Assembly (NCBI RefSeq): GCF_905404315.1
Contig: NC_066310.1
Location: forward strand, 7,254,001 to 7,318,000
Source of the DNA: Leptidea sinapis
Taxonomy: Eukaryota > Arthropoda > Insecta > Lepidoptera > Pieridae
Length of the DNA: 64,000 nucleotides
Direction: 5' to 3'
Both the position numbers and the translations under genes were made by a program. Below the pieces are notes generated by a model. The model searched no databases and was not told the DNA's origin. It saw only the letters and a list, made by a program, of their open reading frames with translations. Below are positions 46,701-61,700 of this stretch, piece after piece (the stretch's first letter is position 1; the number at the start of each line of letters is the position of its first letter).

Positions 46701-49700
46701 GGCGCCATAGCTAGTTAAATTACTGGGCAAATGAGACTGTTATTTTAGGACAATGAAGAACGAGACGAGCTGATGGTAATTAATACACCCTGCCCATTAC
46801 AATTCAGTGCCGCTCAGGATTCTATAAAAACCGAAAAATTCTGAGCGGCACTACAATCGCGCTCGTCTCCTTAAAACATAAGATGTTAAGTCTCGTTTGC
46901 CCATAAAAAGGCATAAAAGGCGTTTATTTTCTCAAAATTGATTCCTTTAGAATTATTTTTGATGTCATTTTTAATATACTAGATACTACTACCGCTTCGG
47001 AAACAAATGGCGCTCTGAGAGAGAAGAAGTGGCGCAAGAAACTCTCTCTACACATTACTGCTTCACAATAGAAATAGGAGCGGTTGTGGTACCAATAATA
47101 TAGCCGGCATCCTGTGCAAAGGAGCTTTCCACTGGTAACATATTATGTCTCAAAGTGACGAGCGCAATTGTATTGCCGATCAAATTCTTGGGTTTTTCAA
47201 GAATCCAAGTGGCACTGCATTGTTGTGGGCAGGGCGTATCAAATACCATCAGCTGAACGTCTTGCTCATCTCGTCCCTTATTTAAAAAAAACGTTTACGT
47301 AAATGGGCTTGTCACCGAAGTAGACTTCGGTAACACATACCAATGTTTTTATATCGTTCGATCTAGCGAAAAAAATTCAATGTGACATATTGTCGATATA
47401 CCTATATCTAACCCTCGTATAAGTAATTTATAATAAAGAAGAATTAAAAGTATAATCAATCATATTTTGTTGATTGGTAATTACGAATTGACAATGATGG
47501 TAATTAATAGTTCTATGGATGCAATAGCAACCAGGGGTTTGGTCTTCATAGTCAAAATTCTTTCGTTCGCTTTCATTTGTACGTAACTCCCGGATGTCTG
47601 TGAATGGTGAATTCCATAGGTTTGGAGTGCAGCCGAACAAAGTGTGCAAGAAAGAATATCGGTAACAGATATACTGCAAGATAGATAAGTAAAGCAAATC
47701 TATAATTTGTAACCAATTTTGATTTGAAAAGTCGTCAACAGTCAGCTACGCTTGGAATTAGCTCCTTAGTATTTTAAATATTAAACTAGCTAACTTACTG
47801 TCAAGTGTCTATATATTCTAAATCTATGGTCTGTATTCCTCGTTCACTGTCGTATATTAACTGTCTATCTCCGTCGTTCGCTATATCAGGACAAGGCCTA
47901 CGATTCAAGAAACGAATTGAATGATAATATAAATTGTAAATGATATCACATATTATTAGCCGTTAGGATAAATAATCACATGCGATAATTTTAAGGTCTT
48001 CCTTAGTTAGAACCGTCCTGACAGTGACCATATGATAAATAAGATAATGAATGCATACCACCAAGTGGGCCTAGTATTGATTTATTTATAGCTAGATAAC
48101 AATTTATTATCATTATATTTTTCCCTTTTTCACCTTACTTTACTAAGGTAAGTTAAAATAAAGCCATGGATGCATAATAAAGGATGGACGATCTCACATA
48201 CAACAATAGGAACACAGATCCTATACAAATCATTAGTAGCCAGTAACTATTGTTTACGGCATGTTGTGATTATAACTTGACCAATTACGATACGTTGTCA
48301 TAGTTACTTGACCAATGAGCATTTAGTCGTTCGTCAGTTCGATAACTGAATTATTTGCATTGCGAATACATACTATTATGCGTATACTCTTGAGAAATTG
48401 ACCTGTTAACGCTTGCCCAGTTTTTTCTTGTTGAATCAATCCTTTCTTAGCGCTTAGAGTAAGATAACTCTTGGTACTTTTGAGATGATCTTTTCGAACA
48501 TCCCATAATCATGAAATTTACGCGCAGATCTTCTTAAAATTCGTATTAATATTTGTTCAATCATTGCTTCTATTGAAATAAGTCCTAAATGAAGGTAGAG
48601 TGAGATAGCCTTTCCTTTAGTCGCCATTTTACACCATAAATAGTACAAGTGTTACGAAGTAAAACTACTAGCGTTTTTTTTAATTAACATTAGGGGCAGT
48701 ATGCGACTATAGAGTAAGCATATAGATTGTATTGTTTGCTCCAAATTGTTTTCGCATTTTGCTTTCTGTTGCTGATGCAAGATTCTGCATGCTTACATTC
48801 TAGTATCGCTGTTTTTTAGCCTGTCTATCAAGTTAAGCCCTTCGTAATTCACCTTTGCATCACATTCCACATACTAAGATATTGTCCTCACCATCTGGAT
48901 ATAGGGCGTTTCCCCGTAGTGCGGTTATCAAGGAAATTTCTGCTACGTATAACCACACCATAGAACGAGCTACCTTACGCAGTTTATAGGATGTAGTGAG
49001 TAGTTGGATGAGTGGGCCACACCAAGTGTCTCTTTCAAATATCTCGGTTTCTTAAAAAAAATCTACGCATACTACTTAAACTTCTCTACCGCTTATGTTG
49101 CGAGTTCTTTATCTGCCAAATATTGACAGCCGTAATTGCAATACACTTCTACACAACACTTCCTCCTCGTCTTATTTTAATACCACGTAGTAATCGAAAA
49201 ACTATTTTAAAAGATGAAACTTAAAAATATATCAAACATAAATTTCGAATAAAAGACGATAGACACTTCTTGCTTGAAGTCATTCATTGCTGAGCGTATA
49301 TGGATTGAAATCCATAAAATATGAATTTAGATAAGGATTCAATACACAATTGAAACATTGTGCACAATATGACAATTAAATCTTGCAAAAGTATTTGTAG
49401 ATTCAATTCCAGTCCTTAATTATCGCAACATTACTGTAATAGGTGCCTTTAATAATTATTACTAATTGTAATTATTGTCATGCCTTTGCAATCATTTTTT
49501 ACATCATAATACCTTAGCAGATACCAATATCAAGTTTTATCGCCTTTTTTGTTCGCATGGACTCTTATGACTGGCAGTTCAAAATAGGTTTTCCAGCTTT
49601 GTAATTATTATGACGGGTACTCACGATATATATTTTATTAATTTGATCCAATTGCATGAATCGTGGTTACGACGGGACTGCGGAGGCGGCAAGAAACACT

Positions 49701-52700
49701 TGACACTTATAGTACATCAATCTGTCCACTTGGCGCCAAGTTCGTTTTGGTGTTTGATTCCCTAAATGAGACGTCCATACTTTTGGATCTTTGCATTCGT
49801 ACTGCAGAGAGAGACCACGGGGTTCCATGTTTGCGCTAGCCTAAAAGGTTTTCCAGCGCTACCGTGTGTAGAGCATACCGTTTTGTGGACGTCTCCTGCG
49901 AGATTCAAAGCTCACCCTAGCCGAAACGCAAAGAGGAAGTGAAACACACATTTGACAGACCGTCAACCTAGGTGGTCGGATTACGTTCGCCATTATGTTA
50001 TAGCACGAACCTCTGAAAATGATATCCCTGACGTCAGCAGTTTCAGGTTCTGTTTGCAAAACGTCTTAACTTCTTCTTTCTTGTTACTAAGATGACCCTA
50101 TTTCAAGGCGCGGGAACTATATCAAACCACAAGCGGTTGCCGGCCAATTCGCTCGCGTAAATTACATTTTTTTAGGTATAACTATAGAAATTTAACTAAC
50201 GATATAACTATAATAATATAACTATATAAATGATTATTAAAATATTTTCTAGTTCAAAGGCACCGGCTAAATAGAGACACAAATTAACGTATATACCTAT
50301 TTGTATTTAATATCTTTGATCGCAGCTAACCGAAATTTCTTATTTTTGATAAATATTATTTTATAATCATTAATTGTAAATGTAAATATTTAAAGAGAAA
50401 AACACAAGAGAAGACCACGGACTAGTAAAAAAAGAAGGTCTCCGCGCCGTGATATTAGCAAGTGAAGCACCTTTATGCTAGTGTGTGTGCGGTTACGCGG
50501 TATACCAGTTACACCATTTTTTTCTCCCTTAAATAATCATGTATGGCCACAGATACTTATATAGTATCGTTTTAACACTTCACAACGCACGACGGCATTT
50601 TTAAAATATTTTATTGAGACGCAAACTGATCTGTTACAGACGATGACAATTCTCATAATGGCCGCCTATCGGCCTGTAGTAGTGTAGGTGTGTGCGTGAG
50701 GCTATGTATTTTCACGTTAATCGGCTTGTTTTGGTGCTACACTGTTATGTAAGGTGACACGTCCTTAGTCCGTGGATAAGACAAGAAATAAATAATTGTA
50801 TCAATTCTGACATTTGACGTGTAATCAAGTCTAATGAATAATTCTAATGCTAAGGCTGTAATATTTAATCTTGCATCAATAGATGGCTATGAAATAGGTA
50901 AGTATATAGTAAAGGTTACATATTATACACTTGAGGACATTTTTAACGGTTTTTTTTAAAAACAATTCCCAGTAAATATTTGAAAGGAATCTTCATTAAC
51001 AATACGTGCAAGACGTCATTAGAAGAGAAGTGAATAGGCACTTCATTAACAATAGCATAGTTACATAGTAGGTCCAATGGTTTTCCTTTGTTAGTACCTA
51101 TGTATGAACATTATCTGTATTTATAATGAAAACTCATGTTTTTAAATTACATATATTTATTACAGTATCTAGAATATATTGAGAGGCAACAGTTAAAAAG
51201 TCATATTAAATTTTTTTTAATCAATTCTTTAGGATCTCTGCAGCAAAATAATGGTATTTATAGCGGCTCCATTATGTCTTAAGAGCTATGCAGCAATTTC
51301 TTGCTTAATGAGTGTATCTGTATATACTCAAATACAAACATCTTAAAACACACACCAGCATCATAAGGGGAACAAATGCAACTAGAAACTTAAATGCAAC
51401 CGTTGAAATACAAACTGCTTTACCGCCAAGAGATCAATTTTATTAGCAAAACAATTTTTCTTATTCCAGAATAAGTCAATGATACATTTGAGTTACATTC
51501 AAATGCATATTTTTTTAAACGGAATTGATAGGCAGGTACTGTATTTTTTTTAACAGAGAAAACTTCATAAAATCGATCTTTTCTCTTACTAAATTTTATG
51601 CAAACATTTGTCAAAAATCTTCAAAAATCCATGGACATAATTATACTTTGATATTATGGCGCTTTAATAACCTTAATTTTATTTATTTAAAGATGCTCCA
51701 ACAACACATACACAATACACTCTTAAGGACTCTACCCACTACAACGTATCATACCATGACCATGCTATGAACGTGTCAGGGAAAAAAATATTCTCTGTAT
51801 TAAAAAGTATGAGACCATGCCCACTAGCCCATTCCGTTACCGACCAGCCCCGTAGCGTGCCATTTTGGCCGTGAATATTTTGCCGGTGGCGATACGCTCT
51901 GTGCATGACACGCGATGTTGCCACACCGGTGCGTTGAGTGAATTGATACGCTCTTGTGGGGCGTGGAGCGTATCGTGTTGCTTGTCGTGTCTGACACGTT
52001 CATAGCACGGTCATGGTATGATACGTTGTAGTGGGTAGAGTCCTTTAAACTTAAATATTGCACAAAAATAGTTCCAGTGTATGAGTCAATTACAGATGCA
52101 CACAACATAAATGAGAATCATTTCTATTGGGCACTTATATATAACACAAAGTTTTATACAGTATATAAAAAAAATATGATAATAATAAAAAAATATGATG
52201 TGAGTAATTAAAGAATAATTATACTATAGTTGCAATACCTTACGTTTAAATGCTATGAGGCTATCGCAAAATGGATCAGCCCCGGATGTCTCCAAAATAT
52301 TTTGATTAATCAATAAAGCCGTTTATTTTTCGTTGCAAAAACATGTCCCTAAATTAAAACATCAAGCACCCTAACAATATTATAGTGTTAGGAACCTGTT
52401 AAAGTAGATTAAGGCTTCGGGACTTACGACCGTTCCCAATATTCAGGCTATCTCTTACTTGAGATAAAATTCGTAACTTTCGTTGACTTTTCTGTCCCAA
52501 TTAACTTATCGACGGTAACTCACCTTATCCGTACACGCTGTTTGTGAAAGGGGGTTCGTATAGCTTACCAGCGATAGAAGTTTGTATGGAAATTTCAATT
52601 AATGCGTCCCAATATAAGGCGATAAGAATGACTTATCGCGTATATTGGAACAGTAGAAGGTAGTAATTGTAGATAGTATATTGGGAACGGCCGTAAGTCG

Positions 52701-55700
52701 AATTGTGAAGTCAGAAGGATGATAGTAAGATCTATGGATAATGAGCATATGATTTTCCTTCTTAACGATCATTTTTTATGCTTTCTTGTCTGGTCATAGT
52801 CTTGCTTATGATTTCAGATCTTATATTATTATAATTTGATTCACAGCCTGATAACTACGTGCATATTTATCATAAGTTTTTTATCCTACCATGTAAAAAT
52901 GTAATAAATATGATCATTCAGAGTGTCTAGAATTCAACATAATATAAATAAGACGTTATTTTTTTTTCAGGTGTCAATTCGAACGCCTCTGTTGCTAGCA
53001 TCCACAATCTGAATGAAGGAGAGAGTCTACATACCGGTGTTCTGACCTTTTTCAGAAATGTTATAAAATGTTACCTAGAGACACCAGCTAAAACAATTAT
53101 TGAATTTAAACCAAACAACAATTCTGATGAGAAATATGAATTACTAGAAGACAATGAAGTAAGTCAGTGTCGTGTGACGATCCATAATGTTGATGTTAAC
53201 GACAATGGGCTCTGGATACTACATTCTGTGGATGATGGCGACTCTCGTAGTTCCGAATCTTATAATCTGACGGTAAATTTATCACAAGGTGAGAATTTAT
53301 CAAATTACATTATTGATAATAAAAAGACATCGATAAACAATAGATTATAGTATAACACAAAAGTATCGCCGTCGATAACATTTACTAGATTTAGAAATTG
53401 TTCGGTCATCACTATACTTACATGATAAAATAGAATTTTCGTAGCCGCAATAAGATTAAATTCAAATACTAAACTTGATTCAAAAATCTCAAATGTATCT
53501 TCAAAATTGTGTTAGTTTTTACAGCAATATTTACTGAACCATCTACCAGCTACCACCCTGACTTTATTTTTCCTCATCATATCATAGCATCTTGTTTAAA
53601 TATTCCTCACACTGCCCTATTTTTTTATGCCTATTATGTTCCTTTCTATTGCTTTTTGAGTATATTCAAACTTTCTTCGATGATGCATTGTGAGCAACTA
53701 GGTTTCACATTCGTCACGAACGGTACAAACACGGTGCTTCAAATTTGAGACAAATTGTGGAGGTTCTGGAGGTTCAATGACATTTATTAAGGCGCCTCTA
53801 CTAAGAGGCACCGTAAACTTAATATTCTATAGTGCAACCAACTATCATACATCACATAGACAGTTCGTGATGAAGGGTTAATTTGTATTTATTTAATAAG
53901 GTATATTCTTAACATTATAACTGAATTCGTAAAAATACCATAATTTTTATAATTTCAGTCCCCGAAGAAGAATCTAATTCCGAGCCAGAAGTTGAAGTAG
54001 AGTACCTACCACAACAAACTAATGAAACTGTTCTTGGAGGTTCGCTCTCTATGCACATTCCAGATGTGTTTCTTGTGACTACTGAAACTTGCAAAGTGAT
54101 TTCACCGTCTGGTCAAAACTACGACTTAAAAAATGATAATTTTACCGGTATTGAACTTCATACATCAGCTGTTTCTTCTTGTGGTGTAATAATCACAGTT
54201 GTCGGAGAAGAATTTGTTGGCAATTGGACCTTAATAGCTGAAGGCTTACGTTATGGCACAGACCATATCGAAAGAAGATTACCGTTTGTTATCAAAGTAG
54301 AAGGTATGCCCAATTAATCTCCTATAATATTTTCATGAAACGCGTATCAAGTCACGTCTTGAGATAATCGATATGGTTGATAATACTTTTAATCTTTAAT
54401 TACAAATCAAACAGGTGTAATTCCGTGGCAGTTTATTGACTGATATGGCAATTACTTTGTTGCTTGATACCTAACCTAATCCAGTTACTCTATTGACTAA
54501 TTATATTAATATAGGTAACATAATCAATATTGGTGTTTATGTTAGGTTTGTCGATGTACTTGAGTGATTTGTTGTATGATTGTTGATTTCAATAGTATTT
54601 AGAACAATCACTGTGTCATATCGTGTAGGTAAATTATTCTACAAATTTACATTACTTACCTACGGGTCACGAGTTGGTTATTTTTTTATGTCTTCGTAAT
54701 TATTAATACATTGCTGGTATCTAAGTCGATGAAAATAAGAAAATGTTTTTAGGCTTTTTTATCCTCTACAGTCTAATAAATCTCTAGTAGTTAGTACTAC
54801 TAGAAATAATTTTACCTTTTGAACACAGAGACTCTCAGGAATCTCTTTAAACTGATATGTGTAAAACAATTAAATGAATAATAAATAAAGCTAATATGTA
54901 TAAAATATATTTTGGGTTGCAGAGATGGTCGAGGCGTCACCAAGTAGCCTGACTGTTGCTACAGGAAATAATTTTATAGCAAGCTTAGCAAATCCAATAG
55001 CAAATCCTGAAACTTGTCGTATTCTTACACCCCAAGGAGATATTTATAGAAATGCCAATACAACACAAGTTAACACATGTAGCTTTAACGTGAATGCAGT
55101 AACAGCAAATGATAATGGAACTTGGTATATTATATATGGAAATGCTATCACATACAGGGCTCCAGTCGATGTTCTTGTTGTAGGTAAAACTGTTTGTAAG
55201 ATACAACTAGGACCCTTGCAACATACAATTAATAACTTTATTCAGTATATAGTGGTATCAGTTTCTTATATTTTCAAGTTAATAATATACAGAAGCAATC
55301 CCATAGATGACGCAAGCCCCTGGGCAATACTATTTTCTGTTTTAAAACTAATCACAAGTTAATATTAATTGTACTCATCATTTTGTAGTGTGCAGTACCA
55401 CATCTTTGCGAAAATATAATCAAATATTTAAAGTTGTTAAATATATTTTACGAGTAGACGCAACAAAAAGTTATTTGCATAAACAAGTTCGCGGTTCGAG
55501 GGTCTTGCTTTTGTAGAGCAACAATTATTGATTTAGAAGTTAAAATATTATGTATTATTTTAGAAACCAGTAACTCGACTGGCATTTCAAATTTAATATG
55601 GACTTTAGACAAACCGATTGAAACCACAATCGGTCCAGAAGATGCTATTTACTGTAAAGTAACTGATCCAAAAGGACATACAATATTTGAGGGCTTCGGA

Positions 55701-58700
55701 AAATGCAACGTGAACCTCCAAAGAGTAAAAGTTGAACATCACGGAACATGGACTGTTGCTGTTGGAGTACATGGACACGTGCTCCCTCAGGAGTCACAAT
55801 TTACTGTCAGTGTTGTTGAGGGTGGTAAGGATTTTGTAATCTATCATGATTTTAACGAACCTCCAAACTTTTACGAATTTATTTTAATACAAATAATATC
55901 TCGTGTACCTTTTATTTGTTGCAATAATTTACGTTTTCCATCTAATATTATATAATATTAAGTGGCAAACGGGTAAAAGGCTCAAGTGACGTGACGTGAA
56001 GAGGCGACCGCTCATGGACATTCGCAACACCAGGGGTCAAGTAGTGCGTTTCCGACCTGACGTATATAATATCTAACGTATTGTTGGCTTGTATATTATA
56101 TTTTGCCCTTTTAGTAACAGGGCAAAGCTCTTCATGACCTTGAGATAAAAATTATGTGTATGAGTAGTTCATAATAGTAATAATAAGCTCTCACTGTCTT
56201 ATATATAAATGATCCATATTAAGTTATTACAAATTTAAAAGTTTTTGACTTCTTAATTTTGTTACTATAATATTAACTTCGCGTCTAATAATAAACAGTA
56301 AGAGTTACTTATACTCTGTGAGTATATAAATTGTATTATTTACTATATTCCAAAGAATGCTGTTGGGTATTTAAAGACTTAAATAACTTACTTGCGCAGG
56401 TAAAATTACAACCATAGCCGAAGGAAAACCCATTTCAAATCAATATTTTCTAATAAAAATTATTTTTAGAATTATCTGGTATACAATTTGTTCGGTCAGG
56501 CTTAGTCTGATTAAATTAGAAATTAATTTGAAACATTCGGTTTACGTCATGCTTGATTGTATTCAAGCTATTGTTGTTATCTGCTAGTTAATTTGGATTT
56601 GCTAGTTCTAACCTAGACTAATAAATTATTTAATATATAAAATAATAAATAAAAAAAGGACATAAACGAGATATTTTTGTGAAATTTAAATTATGTCCGT
56701 CACCTTGTTTGAAGACTTTTAATATGTTATAATGAATATTTTTCAGAACCTAAGGCTGTGGTAAATACTAATGTTGTCAGAAGCGAACCATTTGTATCAA
56801 TTACTTGCTCAGTGCAAAGTAAATACGAGGTCCGTGCTTGCAAGTTCCGAGACCCAAGTGGAAGAGTACTGTTGGCTCATGATGGAGTTGGCCAGAGCAG
56901 ATACACATTCCATGGAAGTGTTGTAAAGTAAGTCACTAATACGAGGGTCACTTGATAGTGAGTCACTAACGGCCGTTCCCAATATTCAGTCTACCTTTTA
57001 CTTGAAATAAAAATCGTAACTATCGTTGATTTTTCTGCCGCAATAAACTTATTGACGGTAACTCACCTTGTCCGTACACGCTGTCTGTCAATGGGACGAC
57101 GTATAGCTTACCAGCGATAGAAATTTGTATGGAAATTGCAATTCACGCGTCCCAATATAAGGCGATAAAAATGACATATCCGATATATTGGGAGAGCTTC
57201 AGATTATTGACAGCTAATTACTGACAGTAGAAGGTAGTAATTTATCTCTATCTGTAGATAGTATATTGAGAATGGCCGTTAATGACACAATAAGACAACT
57301 CTCTTTACGAAGAAGTTGAGCAATTAAATAACAACTAACTTCAGGCACACAATAATAATTAATATATATTTACAAGTACTAATGATTATTTATGTTTAAA
57401 TAAATACATTTAATAGAACAACATGTTCATTTTCACCACCATTTTAAATGGTCAAGAATATTCATGATTGGAGCTTTGTTTTAAAAATATAAAGCCTGTT
57501 TTAGAGGTCTTCGCTCGACCTTAGCATATTTATGAGCTAGTTGGTACGTCGGTATCACTGAAAATGTTTAGAAATGGCCAGTTAGAAACATTGCTAATGA
57601 AAACTTTTTTTGAATTTAGATTTTAGAACTCTTTGGTAACCTAATGCCTAGCATATTGCATTTATTTGTCAATTGGTTTTTGTGAATTGGCGGTAAATCT
57701 AAAACACTTGTTGCACGTGAAAATTTTCGTCAATGATTTATTATGACTATCGTTGTTGGCTTATTCAACAATAAGGGTATTATAGGCTGCGATTAGCATT
57801 TCTTAATGAAGCCCCATCTCGTGCCACTATTTACAATTGATTTAACGAGTTTAACCATGGACGTAGCAATCTCAATGATGATCCGCGTGAGGGACGTTAT
57901 TTAACAGCGACTACTGAAGATAACATCAGTGCTGTGCGACGCATGATAGAGGAAGATAAGACAGTGACCTATCAGCAGATACGGGCAAGACTAGGCATTG
58001 GTATGAGTCAAGTTCAAAAAATATTACACGAACATTTAGGCGTCAGGAAGCTTTGTACCAGATGGATTCCCCATACTTTGACCGACGACCAGAAACACCA
58101 TCGTATGGACTGGTGTCGCCAAATGTTAGATAAGTTCAACGGCGGTGACTCAAATGCTGTATTTGACATCCTCACAGGCGCTGAAAGCTCGATATATTGC
58201 TACGAATCCGAAAACAAAAGATAATCAGCTCAGTGGGTATTTCCTTTCGAGGATCGGCCAAATAAGGTAAAGAAAGGAAGAAGTGAAGGAAAAAAGATGA
58301 TTAGATAGTTGTGATAGAAGATCGACGGACAGTTACTGCAGACTGGTATGCCAGTCGCTGTTTGCCTGTTGTCTTGGAAAAAATTCGACAGCAGTGCCGT
58401 CGAAGCAGGATCCTCCTTCACCACGACAATGCTTCAGCGCGCCTTTATGCCTGCCTTTTCCTTTTAATGAGTCATCCGCCATACATTCCGTACCTGGCGC
58501 CCTGCGACTTTTATTTATCCCCAAGAAATAAAGATAAAATTCGAGGTATTCGCTTTACGAGCCCTGAAGATGCGGTGAAAGCCTACGAAAATGCCTCCTA
58601 AGGAAGAATGGGCCCACTGCTTTTCTCAGTGGTTCCATCGAATGCGACGAGTGTAGAGAGGAACGGAGATTACTTCGAAAAACAATAAAAGTATCGGCAA

Positions 58701-61700
58701 CTTTCTACTTTAAGCCGTTTTTCATTTTTTAAACATTTTCAGTGTTACCTAGGTACATAGTTGGGTAAATTTTTCTAGGATCTTATTTTAGTATACCTTT
58801 TTTAATATTATTGTTTGATGTCTTTGGATGAAGCTGATGGCATTGTTGCCACTGCTTTAAATAAAAATTGTAGTAAAAATACAAACAAGCCATTCTGCAG
58901 TCGCATATTATGTGCAACATCTGACATGTTATCCTACTCCTTTTTCAATAATTTCGTATATATTTTGCTTAGGATTTACACGTCTCTGCAAATCACAAAA
59001 TCATGAACGAAAATAATAACGCGATTAGGAAATTTATATGGAAGGAAATGCGGGCAGAATATAGTCATCATATATCATCATTTAAGCCTATCCATTTATC
59101 AGTCATATCATCTAACTACACTCCCATTTTTATCAAGACCGTGCAAGCCGATCTTGACTTTTTAACGGCCATATTGACGGACAATCAAAAATTTTAAAAA
59201 TAGTAGATCTGGTGTCATGCCTATTTGAATTGCCAAACTTACTCTCTGCCAAATCACAAATATCCTAGTATTTTCTTTAATTAACGCGAGTGTTACACAT
59301 TTAAATAAAACACTTTAAAGGATTAAAACGCGTGTAACTGTTTTTACATTAGATTTTTGCATAAAAGTTACATTTTAATTTTAGTTAACCAGACGATGGT
59401 AGGGTTGCGGTTCTCGGTTTCATTTCATCTGCAGTCTCCCTGAAAACTAAATCTGGAAAGGTCTTGAAACGTCGTTAACTTAAATAAAAAGTAACTTTTC
59501 CGCAAAAATCTTATGTAAAAACAGTAACAATACACGCGTTTGAATCATTTAAAAGTGTTTTATTTAAACACAAATATCCTGTCAAATATATAAGTCGCCT
59601 GGACAGTTATTTAATGAAGATTATCCTTCTTCTGATTTGTAAGTAAAAATGCTTTCAGCTATCAATCAGACATGCAGGCTCACGTTTGCGGTCTGAATAT
59701 AACAAACCCTGTGGTCCAGGACATCGGCTTATGGCGATGTGCCGTGGAAACTGATGGGGACATCTACTACGGCCATATCAGTGTACTGTGCCCCTGGGTG
59801 TTGAGAGACCCTGAAGTTGCTGCTGCCATTGTTACAAGTAAATATATTTTCTGATTTTTTTTTATGGAACATAGGCTATCTCTAGAACTATCCTCCATAG
59901 GCGAACGTACGGGTCACCTGGTGGTAAGACATATACCATACCACCACCCATTTTCTTTCGTAACACTGACAAAAAGATGTACACGCTTTTTTAAGGTATT
60001 TATTCATAAATATCGCCATCCAAGGATGTTCATTCCATTATTGGTTTGAGAGTGGAAATTTACTCCTCTGTGGAGCAACGCCACACATCCTGATAGTGAA
60101 GATGATAAGTTTGTGGCGTGTAGAGGTTAGGTGGAAGTAGGCAGAAATCAGATCAAAGAGCTGTTCATTTAGACAAGCATTTTTTTCTGTTTTGACTTGA
60201 AAAAAAAATTGGCTAACTCGTCGGTGCTAAAATCGAATATTCTTGCTTGCGTGGAACGATCAGGAGTCTCAGATTCGTTAAAGTATGTTGGGGGAAACTG
60301 AACAGTTCAAAGCTTCTGTAAAGCATTTAGAATTTGAGAAACTTATGTATTACTTCCTGCTCTCTTTGCACATAACTGAAAAAGTGACGAAACAACCAAG
60401 ACGTTCAGCTAATAACACGGCTTACAGTAACAGTGTGCCGTTCAGGATTCTTGTTTGAAGCCAAAATTCTGAGCGGCATCTACACTTGTCACCTGAACGG
60501 CATTTATGTTTGTCACATTGAGACTTTAGATGCGAAGTCTCATTAGCCCAGTAACTTCAATAGCTACTGCGCTCTTTAAGCCGAAAGACAATAACTCTTG
60601 CTCACTGACGACTGCTTAGATGGCACTTTAAGGCGCCGCTGTCTTACGAACCTAGCCGACATCTTGTACAAAGAGGACTTCCACTGGTGGCTTAGTCCTA
60701 TCCGACTTCTTACCGATTCTTCTCGATTTGTTAAGTAATAAGTGTAAATAGCATGTCAAAGCACACCATCAGAGAATCTGGTTTACGACCCTTCACGCTG
60801 CTGAGCTCACATCTTATGAAGGTTTTAGTTTTGAAAAAATGCGATGTTGTTTTTAAAAACTAAATTTAGTAGCAAGCTGTAAAGAGTTGATTTACAATCT
60901 AAGTTATTCCAAAGTCTGAAGTTCAGTCTCTCGACTGGTTCAAAATTAACAGTTAAAAAAAGAAAATATTTATTTAGTTGTGTTAGGCTATCTTGGGTGG
61001 TGGTCTTTACCAGTGTAATCTCACTTCGGGTATTCTTAGATACCCAAGTTTTGAACCTGTTGGCTTGGTTTGACATTTGCTATATTCTTCGCACCCATTG
61101 AGTGGAGGCATCAGGTGTGGGGCCTATCATTAGACCTCAATGGAATTAAATAATTCTTCGCAAGTATTTGTAACGATTTAAATTAAAATAGCCATGATTA
61201 ATTAAATTTCCATTATTGCAGAGCCAACACTAACAGCAAGTCGCACAACTGTCAGTAGCCTGGCAGGGGAAAGCGTTACATTGTCTTGTTCTATACAAGC
61301 TGCCATAAAATACTGCTACTTCCGGTCAAGAAATGGAACCATCTTCAATGTTGCTCCTGGTATGTTCAATGACAATTTTTTTTACACAAATAAAATTTTA
61401 AAACAAAAATTGACTTGAGATGTCGCTTTTCGCAAATCTAAACAATTTGTTAAGTCAATTTCCTTATATGCAAATATTGGGGTTGAGCAGGTTATTAACT
61501 GTAAAGTAGATCCTGTAGATGAAGCCACAACCTGAGAGTTGAACAAAGCATACAAGATTTATCAACGATACGTCACTCGAATGGTTGGCTCAGTTGGAAG
61601 AGCGCTCGCACGGAACGCGAGAGGTCGCGGTTTCGAGTCCCGCATCGTTAATAAATTTTGTGTAAATAATCCCAGAAGTTAGGGTATCATTTTAAAACAT

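Larger units (their letters stand above)
43754..52970 (+). other. Intron 1 of the Ig gene (9.2 kb), built largely of repeats
   Basis: The intron runs from GTAAAG at 43754 to TTTTTTTTTCAG at 52970. It contains LINE C-terminal fragments (44785-45250, 46908-47046), an RTE-like tail (45352-45703), a tRNA-core element (46085-46290), hairpin-SINE pieces (46697-46905, 47047-47290), a CACGGAC MITE (50416-50774), a long-TIR MITE (51726-52044) and a CGGCCGTTCCC MITE (52424-52696). I see no further coding exon of this gene in it. Confidence 0.75.

Noticed and set aside
49859..50059. 66-codon minus-strand frame in a GC-richer block
   Set aside because: Looks less random than its surroundings, but I recognise no domain and no flanking structure.
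55207..55362. Extension of exon 4 reading frame past its donor
   Set aside because: The GTAAAA donor at 55184 keeps phase 1 with exon 5; the extension has no Ig features and is intron.
58815..59197. Two short + strand frames after the mariner copy
   Set aside because: No motif, no splice signals consistent with the Ig gene, and no similarity to transposase.
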